A stretch of 64,000 bases of DNA. It comes from Ferruginibacter sp. Its GTDB lineage: Bacteria; Bacteroidota; Bacteroidia; Chitinophagales; Chitinophagaceae. A model generated the notes under the pieces. It was not told the origin of the DNA and did no database searches. It saw nothing but the letters and a program-made list of their open reading frames with translations. Where the stretch lies: assembly GCA_025352695.1 (NCBI GenBank), contig JANXSK010000027.1:101627-165626 (forward strand), given 5' to 3'. This document shows positions 58,614 to 64,000 of this stretch, one piece after another. Every line of letters begins with the position of its first letter. The stretch's first letter is position 1. The translations under genes were made by a program, and so were the position numbers.

Positions 58614-59248
58614 ATGAAAAAATATATATCCGAACTTATCGGAACATTTTCTTTGGTCTTTTGTGGTACTGGAGCTATTGTTATCAACCAGCAAACCAAT
58701 GGACAAATTGGGCATATTGGTATTGCTATCACCTTTGGACTTATTGTAACTACAATGATTTATACTTTTGGCGACAAGTCAGAAGCCCATTTTAACCCGG
58801 CAGTTACCGTTGCCTTTTCATTAGCAAACCTTTTTCCAAAAAAAGAAATATTGCCTTACATCGCATCCCAAATCATCGGTGCCTTCACAGCGTCGGCATT
58901 GTTAAAATAGTTATTTCCGACCAACATAAATTTAGTGGCAACCATTCCGGCAGGTTCAAATTTACAAACCTTTGTTTTAGAAATTGTGCTGACATTTCTT
59001 TTAATGTTTGTTATACTATTCACTTCACAAGGGTCAAAAGAAACAGGAACAATGGCAGGACTTGCAATTGGTGGTGTGTATTGCTGGAAGCAATGTTTGC
59101 AGGCCCTATTTGCGGAGCATTTATGAACCCGGCAAGAAGTTTATCACCGGCAATTGTATCAGGCAAAGTTTCAACAGTCTGGATCTAGCTTACTGCTCCA
59201 TTTATTGGTGCAGTGCTGGCAGTATAGGTATACAAAATTTTAAAATGA
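58614..59248 (+). pseudogene. decayed MIP-family channel (AqpS-like)
   Basis: An aquaporin-family protein with both pore signatures, HFNPAVTVAFS and FMNPARSLSPA, plus SELIGTFSLVFCGTGAI. Lesions: TAG at 58908 after helix 3, a frameshift near 59085, TAG at 59186 and TAG at 59225. Its ends are recognisable (MKKYISELIG start; VYKILK stop at 59246) and the stop overlaps the arsC start. Position next to arsC and ArsR/DUF6428 remnants suggests an arsenite-conducting AqpS-type channel rather than a water channel, by inference. Confidence 0.82.
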
Positions 59249-59653
59249 TACTCATAACAAAAAAGAAATTACTTTTTGTTTGCATTGAAAACAGTAACTG
59301 CTCTCAAATGAGCCAGGCTTTTGCAAAAATACCAGGTGGCGAAAATGTGGAAGCCTGCAGTGCCGGCAGCAAACCAACTGGCATTGTAAAACCCCAAAGC
59401 CATTGCAGCCATGAAAGAACTGGGCTACGATTTAAGTACCCACGACAGCAAAAGTTTGGATGAAGTGAAAGCCTTTGCGCCCTTTGATGCAGTGGTAACA
59501 ATGGGTTGCGGCGATGCCTGCCCATGGATGCCCGCCAAACAATTCGTCGACTGGCAAATACCCGATCCCAAACACATGGAGCCGGAGCAGTTTAATGAAG
59601 TAAGGGATTTCATAAAAAAGAAGGTGACGGAGTTGATTGAAGGCATTGGATAA
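59245..59653 (+). pseudogene. arsC: decayed low-molecular-weight arsenate reductase
   Basis: Begins MILITKKKLLFVCIENSNCSQ at the ATG overlapping the aquaporin stop. The phosphatase P-loop CxxNSxRSQ is CIENSNCSQ here: the conserved arginine is cysteine, a change that would abolish oxyanion binding. After QAFAKIPGGENVEACSAGSK, PTG a frameshift near 59391 moves to the frame KAIAAMKELGYDLSTHDSKS, VVTMGCGDACPWMPAKQ and DWQIPDPKHME. The ending is normal at 59651. A frameshift plus loss of a catalytic residue makes it inactive. An open 80-codon tail starts at an internal ATG. Confidence 0.82.
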
Positions 59654-59706
59654 TTTTAAAGAAATGATCACTATTTTTTGATAGAGGGTGTAGCATTCTT
59701 TGACAA

Positions 59707-60201
59707 CTATCTATTCTTTTTCTTTCGTTTTTTTCGCCATTCCCATGGTGCCAACGGGTTTTTATCTACCCAAAGTCCCAATCGTTTTTCTCTTGCTTCA
59801 ATTTCAGCATTTGCCATTTTTACATCAGATGAATACTTTTTAAAATGCCAGGCATAGCCTGCTTCTATCAGTAATAATCCAAGCTCCTTACCATCTGCCA
59901 AAAAAGATTTTCCAATTATTCTGCCATACCTATCAGTACCTGTTTGTTGAATATTAACAACCTTACCAAAACAAACGGACCCCAAATAATCTTTCGCTAC
60001 TTTGTAAAATGGCATACCCCTTTCCGGTGCATCAATCCCTTCCATTCTTATTCTTTTTATTGTAAGGTTGTCTAACAATATATCGTAGGTATCACCATCT
60101 ACAATTTTAATCACTTTGCCGCTCAATGATACCTGTTCGATCGCAATATTTTTTGTGTAGTAGCCAACTAATAACGAGCATATAAATAACACAATTTTCA
60201 T
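59707..60201 (-). CDS. exported thermonuclease (SNase domain)
   Basis: A 164-residue staphylococcal-nuclease-like protein. An N-terminal hydrophobic segment (KIVLFICSLLVGYY) is a signal peptide or anchor. The OB-fold has IVDGDTYDILLD, the catalytic arginine/aspartate regions RIRMEGIDAPERGMP and DRYGRIIGKSF, and EAGYAWHFKKY. The C-terminus is basic. It would cleave DNA or RNA outside the cytoplasm with calcium. Only one base separates its ATG from an upstream minus-strand open fragment (TGACATG), suggesting a former operon. Confidence 0.88.
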   Translation of the reverse strand: MKIVLFICSLLVGYYTKNIAIEQVSLSGKVIKIVDGDTYDILLDNLTIKRIRMEGIDAPERGMPFYKVAKDYLGSVCFGKVVNIQQTGTDRYGRIIGKSFLADGKELGLLLIEAGYAWHFKKYSSDVKMANAEIEAREKRLGLWVDKNPLAPWEWRKKRKKKNR

Positions 60202-60202
60202 G

Positions 60203-60427
60203 TCAAAAATTATTTAGAATTAAGTTTTTCACTTTGTCGGAAGCTGAATTAATAATGGGTGTTGCTATTTGTGCAGCACCCGATTGCTTTAACCAAATCT
60301 CCCATAAATAACCTAGCTTTTCAGCGGTTAATAAATCTTTATTATCAGCCTTTAGCTGAATACCACATACCAGCCATTTAGCGGCATCATTTGTAAATAA
60401 AATATTAATAAATCTTTTGAATTTTTT
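60203..60427 (-). pseudogene. unidentified C-terminal fragment upstream of nuclease
   Basis: About 74 codons without a start codon read as protein (FTNDAAKWLVCGIQLKADNK, LLTAEKLGYLWEIWLKQSG, IATPIINSASDKVKNLI), ending one base before the nuclease start. It is probably the surviving end of a gene formerly in an operon with the nuclease. The family is not recognised. The remaining gap to vsr shows nothing else. Confidence 0.35.
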
Positions 60428-60693
60428 TTATGAATGTTCAATATAGTCCAACATATATCTTTAAAAATGTTAGCTTTAAAAATAAATGCAGGATAACGCA
60501 ATACAACTTTAAAGAAGTTAGGACAGCTTAACCGCACACAGCAATGAAGGTAAGGTGCCCTAATAATTAGTTTAAGGGAAATTGGCCAAGTCAGTACCAT
60601 TCCGATGTTAGGTGGTAATTAATTAAAGTCTCTTTTATTCTTGGTAGGTATCTTGACTTTACTATTTCAATGCTTACAAAAAATGGAAGCAGT

Positions 60694-61107
60694 ATGGCAG
60701 ATGTTCATTCAAAGGAAGTAAGAAGCTATAATATGAGCCAAATCCGGGCAAAGAATACAAAGCCCGAATTACAAGTTCGTAAATATTTATTTGCAAAGGG
60801 ATTTAGATACAGGCTGCACAGCAAAGAATTACCCGGCAAGCCGGATATTGTGTTGCCAAAGTATAAAACCGTCATATTTATTAATGGCTGCTTTTGGCAC
60901 GGGCACAACAACTGCAAATATTATATAGTACCCAAAACAAGAATCGACTGGTGGCTGAATAAAATTAATGGCAATATTGCCAATGATGCCAAAGCAGTAA
61001 AAGCTTTGAAGAAGGCTGGGTTGAAGGTTATTGTTGTTTGGGAATGTGAGCTTAAACCTGCTAAAGTTGAAAAGAATTTGAATACGCTAATTAAAAAACT
61101 TGCCTAA
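60694..61107 (+). CDS. vsr: very short patch repair endonuclease
   Basis: A 137-residue Vsr nuclease, which nicks next to T:G mismatches formed by deamination of 5-methylcytosine. It shows the typical start MADVHSKEVRSYNMSQIRAK, the catalytic aspartate in GKPDIVLPKYK (about residue 50), the GCFWHGHNNCK zinc/active-site segment and VVWECEL. The ATG at 60694 gives the standard N-terminus; one 8 codons upstream does not. Its presence implies C5-cytosine methylation in the cell, consistent with the methyltransferase remnant 2.2 kb downstream. Intact. The 456-base gap after it shows nothing recognisable. Confidence 0.93.
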   Translation: MADVHSKEVRSYNMSQIRAKNTKPELQVRKYLFAKGFRYRLHSKELPGKPDIVLPKYKTVIFINGCFWHGHNNCKYYIVPKTRIDWWLNKINGNIANDAKAVKALKKAGLKVIVVWECELKPAKVEKNLNTLIKKLA

Positions 61108-61563
61108 GATTTCTCCTGATTTACTTTTCAATGTTACTTAAAAGCTAATCTGTCATTGCTTGCCCTCCTATTATTGCTATCAGTAAAACTATTCTTCATA
61201 AATCAACATTTTGTCCTAAAACATACCGGTTTATAGTACACAGTTAAATATTTTTACAAAAAAATAAAATTAACTTAAAAGCAAATGTGTTTTTAAGTAT
61301 GAAGATTAATATTGCAATTAAAAAAAATGAAAGTAAGGTAGATAATCACTGCAAAATATTTTAAACCACTTGAATATTTTTCAATGAACTACCAGCCATT
61401 TAATTTTCCATGTTGCGGGAGAAGGTGTGATATAATTGCAGACTTCTATCATACCACCCGAAAGTTATTTATACAACAATGAATAAACAAGGAGTGTAGT
61501 TTTATTTGTAGCAAAGAAGAGGATAGATATTACCTTAAATTGTGGAAAATAATTTAGCCACAA

Positions 61564-62331
61564 ATGAAAGAAGGTCAGAAACTATGGACAAGGGAAGAGC
61601 TGGTACTTGCTGTTAACCTTTATTGCAAATTAGCTTTTGGAAAAATGCATAAAGGCAATAAAGAAATATTACAATTTGCTGAATTGATTGGAAGGACACC
61701 TTCCTCTATTGCGTTGAAGCTTGGCAATTTTGCAAGTTTTGATCCAACCTTAAAAGAAAGAGGTATAAAAGGGGCATCCAATGCAAGCAAGCTTGATAAA
61801 CAAATTTGGGATGAGTTTTATAATAACTGGGATAGTGCTTTAATAGAAAGTGAAAAGCTATTAGCGCAAAGAAAAAATATAACAATTGAAAAATTAAATG
61901 ACATAGAAATAGATGATTTACCCCGGGAAGGCAGAGAAAAAGAAAGATTAGTTAAAGTAAGGCTAAACCAATCTTTATTCAGAACAATGCTATTAGCAAC
62001 CTACAATTCGAAATGTTGTATAACTCAAATTGCCAACAAGGAACTATTAGTAGCCAGCCACATTACCCCTTGGTCAAAAGATGAAAAGAACAGGTTAAAT
62101 CCAATGAATGGGCTATTGTTAAATGCATTGCATGACAAAGCTTTTGAAAATGGATTAATCACAATTACAGAAGATTATTCAATTAGAATTTCATCTTCTT
62201 TTAAAATAAAAGATACTCCTGAAAGTATCAGTCAGCTTTTTTTAAGTTTTGAAGGAAAGCAAATTTTTTTGCCTGATAAATTTTTACCATCAAAGGAGTT
62301 TTTAAAAATTCATAATGAAAGATTTAAATAA
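61564..62331 (+). CDS. HNH endonuclease (restriction-type)
   Basis: A 255-residue protein. The N-terminal part (WTREELVLAVNLYCKLAFGK, GRTPSSIALKLGNFASFDP) is a DNA-binding-like helical domain. The C-terminal HNH_2-type nuclease domain (about residues 140-215) contains CCITQIANKELLVASHITPW, a possible metal-binding HITP, NRLNPMNGLLLNALHDKAFE and GLITI. This layout matches HNH restriction endonucleases. It may recognise the same site as the methyltransferase remnant nearby. Intact with an ATG that begins the typical N-terminus. Confidence 0.82.
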   Translation: MKEGQKLWTREELVLAVNLYCKLAFGKMHKGNKEILQFAELIGRTPSSIALKLGNFASFDPTLKERGIKGASNASKLDKQIWDEFYNNWDSALIESEKLLAQRKNITIEKLNDIEIDDLPREGREKERLVKVRLNQSLFRTMLLATYNSKCCITQIANKELLVASHITPWSKDEKNRLNPMNGLLLNALHDKAFENGLITITEDYSIRISSSFKIKDTPESISQLFLSFEGKQIFLPDKFLPSKEFLKIHNERFK

Positions 62332-62417
62332 ATTTTGAAAATAAACCCAATACTTTCCTAAGCTAATTACTATTTGTAGAAAAGCGGATAGCCAAAAATT
62401 TAAAATAAAAAATTTAC

Positions 62418-62681
62418 ATGAAACACTTTCGAGTATCATCTTCACAGGGATATTTAATTGTTAATGATCAAACAGGAATTATTATTGAATGTAAGAGTAA
62501 TGGGTGCAAAAATGACTATCTGCAGTATATTGAAAGATTTGATGTGGACAGATATAAAACTGCTTTCAAAAAAAGTATAATTCCCGAAGATGTAGATATT
62601 TTACGATTTGCATATTGGTCAAAAGATAGTACTTACGAGACACCTGCCGAAGGTTATGAGGCACCCTTCGATTCAAAATAG
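62418..62681 (+). CDS. hypothetical protein in restriction island
   Basis: An 87-residue protein (KHFRVSSSQGYLIVNDQTG, IIECKSNGCKNDYLQYIERF, then an acidic end, SIIPEDVDILRFAYWSK). It has a mixed alpha/beta look with no signal or membrane segment. It lies between the two HNH genes in the same direction (86 and 166 bases apart). Function unknown. Confidence 0.45.
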   Translation: MKHFRVSSSQGYLIVNDQTGIIIECKSNGCKNDYLQYIERFDVDRYKTAFKKSIIPEDVDILRFAYWSKDSTYETPAEGYEAPFDSK

Positions 62682-62847
62682 ATGTTCAAAATAATAAAAT
62701 TCTGCTCAGGCATTAGATGAAAGTCTGTGGAATGATTTAGATCAAATTGATATAGAAGACGAAGCCTACCTGGAAGAAATACAGGATGAAATTATAAGTA
62801 CTGGAATTATTTCTCAGCCGCCAGCCCCAACAATAACTAAAATAAAA

Positions 62848-63207
62848 ATGGGAGCAAGAACAACCTTTAAACGAAATGGAATAATAGCATCTTTTGCGCT
62901 TGCCAGGGCTGAATACCTTTGCGAAATTGATAAAACTCACCACACCTTTATTTCCCAAAGAACAAACCTGCCTTACTCGGAATCACACCATTTTATACCC
63001 ATGAAATTTCAAGATCATTTCACTTTTCCATTAGACTGCACTGAAAATATCATTTCATTATGCCCCACCTGTCACCGGGGTTTTCATCATGGCGTTATTG
63101 AACATAAAAAAGAATTGATTGAAAAATTTTATGATTCAAGAAGTGCCTTAAATAATTTTGGAATTCAAGAAATGTTTTCATTTTATAACTCTCTTAAACC
63201 TGCCTAA
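62848..63207 (+). CDS. second HNH endonuclease
   Basis: A 119-residue HNH nuclease: FALARAEYLCEIDKTHHTF, then SESHHFIPMKFQ with the catalytic histidine pair, LDCTENIISLCPTCHRGFHHG with the asparagine, second histidine and CxxC zinc site, and a helical C-terminus. An acidic in-frame stretch upstream (62699-62847: LDQIDIEDEAYLEEIQDEII) looks coded but has no start codon, so the original gene may have been longer and lost its 5' end, or it begins in another frame (MFKIIKFCSGIR). The ATG at 62848 is a conservative start. It lies downstream of a first HNH gene and before the methyltransferase remnant. Confidence 0.75.
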   Translation: MGARTTFKRNGIIASFALARAEYLCEIDKTHHTFISQRTNLPYSESHHFIPMKFQDHFTFPLDCTENIISLCPTCHRGFHHGVIEHKKELIEKFYDSRSALNNFGIQEMFSFYNSLKPA

Positions 63208-63333
63208 AATTCTATTTTACAATCCTCGCTACTTTTTTAATTAATAAAGTTTCTTATACAAAATATTGCATTCATCTATCCGCTTCGTAAAAGAATTTCA
63301 TATAAATAGTCTAATCACAGCGAATATTTTTAA

Positions 63334-63800
63334 ATGACAGCTAAGAAATTTGTAAATTTTTCCCACCAACAGCTAAAGGATATTTTTCGGGATGTGGAGT
63401 AATGGAAATAGCAATTATGCAAGCCGGAGTGAAAATGAGTCAATCCCTTGACCTTGATACAGAAGCAACGGACTTTATGCAAATGAACCACAACTATTTT
63501 TCTCACACTGTTATTAATTGTGACTTAAAAGATAAGACTGTGTTGGAACAACCTAATTCTGACATAATAATTGGAACATATCCTTGTACAAAATATTCTT
63601 CAATAGCGGATATACATGGAACAAGAACTGGTGATGATTTATGTCTCCATTTTTTCAGACATATAGCTATTGAACAACCTGAAATGTACATTGTGGAAAA
63701 AGTGCCGGGAATGAAAAAATTTAAAGTGGTAATGGAAGCGATGACTAAACTGCCCGACTATTATGTAAATGTTTTCTGCCCGGTTGATGCCGCTAATTGA
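63334..63800 (+). pseudogene. truncated cytosine-C5 DNA methyltransferase
   Basis: The start MTAKKFVNF is in one frame; after a frameshift near 63360 the gene continues as FSGCGVMEIAIMQAG (motif I), LDLDTEATDFMQMNHN, GTYPCTKYSSIADIHGTRTG (motif IV with the catalytic PC) and VEKVPGMKKF (motif VI, usually ENV, here EKV). It ends at VFCPVDAAN with a TGA. Motifs VIII-X and the target-recognition domain are missing. It cannot be active. It was probably the modification enzyme of the island with vsr and HNH genes. Confidence 0.85.
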
Positions 63801-63862
63801 TTTCCATTTTGTGTACTCTCAATTTGCATTAAATATTCTTAAAGTACTATTAACTCAACAAA

Positions 63863-63890
63863 AAAACCGCACTGTAAACAATGCGGTTTT
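63863..63890. terminator. bidirectional terminator
   Basis: AAAACCGCA and TGCGGTTTT form a 9-base stem with a 10-base loop, ending in T-runs on both strands. It lies between the methyltransferase remnant and the converging Bax-inhibitor-1 gene, and can serve both. Confidence 0.75.
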
Positions 63891-63912
63891 TATTATATCA
63901 AGTTCCTTAAAT

Positions 63913-64000
63913 CTATTTCCTGTCACTCAACTTTGCCAGCAACCTCAGTATTTCCAGGTATAACCAAACAATGGTAACCATCAAACCAAATGCACCGTAC
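63913..64000 (-). CDS. Bax inhibitor-1/YccA family protein, 3' end only
   Basis: Only the last 28 codons and stop lie in the window: YGAFGLMVTIVWLYLEILRL and LAKLSDRK at the C-terminus. This is the final hydrophobic helix and tail of BI-1/YccA-like membrane proteins, common in Bacteroidota. The rest lies to the right of the window. Family call is from this short piece only. Confidence 0.65.
   Translation of the reverse strand, partial: YGAFGLMVTIVWLYLEILRLLAKLSDRK

Noticed and set aside
51355..59653. Stop-codon recoding as explanation for in-frame stops
   Set aside because: Stops of all three kinds occur and they are mixed with frameshifts and deletions, while intact genes in the window use normal stops; recoding does not fit.

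Overview
This window looks like a chromosomal segment of a Bacteroidota bacterium, probably of the Chitinophagaceae/Chitinophagales type. It is AT-rich. Its gene content is characteristic: fused isobutyryl-CoA mutase (IcmF), GH97 and GH63 glycosidases, LytS/LytTR two-component genes, a bacterial GGGP-synthase homologue, DUF1015 beside serC, an MbnP/diheme-peroxidase pair and TIGR00266/AIM24. Several leaders carry TAnnTTTG-like -7 elements. No rRNA, tRNA, CRISPR array, insertion sequence or prophage was recognised.

Layout. 0-8 kb: LolA-like protein, pdxA, rsmA, icmF and an aldose-1-epimerase homologue. 8-15 kb: an ECF sigma factor with a membrane partner, small hypotheticals, a trans-sulfuration PLP enzyme, and three decayed genes (DUF72, CBM9-like, GYF-domain membrane protein). 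15-25 kb: a secreted amidohydrolase, a YncE-like/phosphatase fusion, GH63 and GH97. 25-44 kb: mostly intact metabolic and envelope genes (Old Yellow Enzyme, metallophosphoesterase, flippase, ArfB, MbnH/MbnP-like pair, GGGPS, LytS/LytTR, ruvB, acyl-CoA ligase, DUF1015-serC, zinc phospholipase/nuclease, DUF502). 44-51 kb: a complete tetR-tolC-adaptor-RND efflux operon with a palindromic operator candidate before it and a terminator after it. 51-54 kb: remnants of a VOC/AHSA1/DUF1801/DoxX cluster around one intact PhnB-like gene. 54-57.5 kb: an overlapping pair of uncharacterised envelope genes, then a TIGR00266 gene. 57.6-59.7 kb: an arsenic-type operon in which every recognisable gene is damaged. 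59.7-63.8 kb: a nuclease, vsr, two HNH endonucleases and a truncated cytosine-C5 methyltransferase. At the right edge is the 3' end of a Bax-inhibitor-1/YccA gene on the minus strand.

The most notable pattern is the contrast between long intact core genes (such as the 1172- and 1197-codon frames) and at least a dozen accessory genes carrying stops, frameshifts or deletions. That argues for real gene decay rather than poor sequence. The strongest candidates for unusual biology are the MbnP/MbnH-like pair with no visible methanobactin genes, the two-gene envelope module at 54.1-56.5 kb, and the restriction island that keeps its nucleases but has lost its methyltransferase. All functional calls come from reading the translated sequences; no database search was possible.
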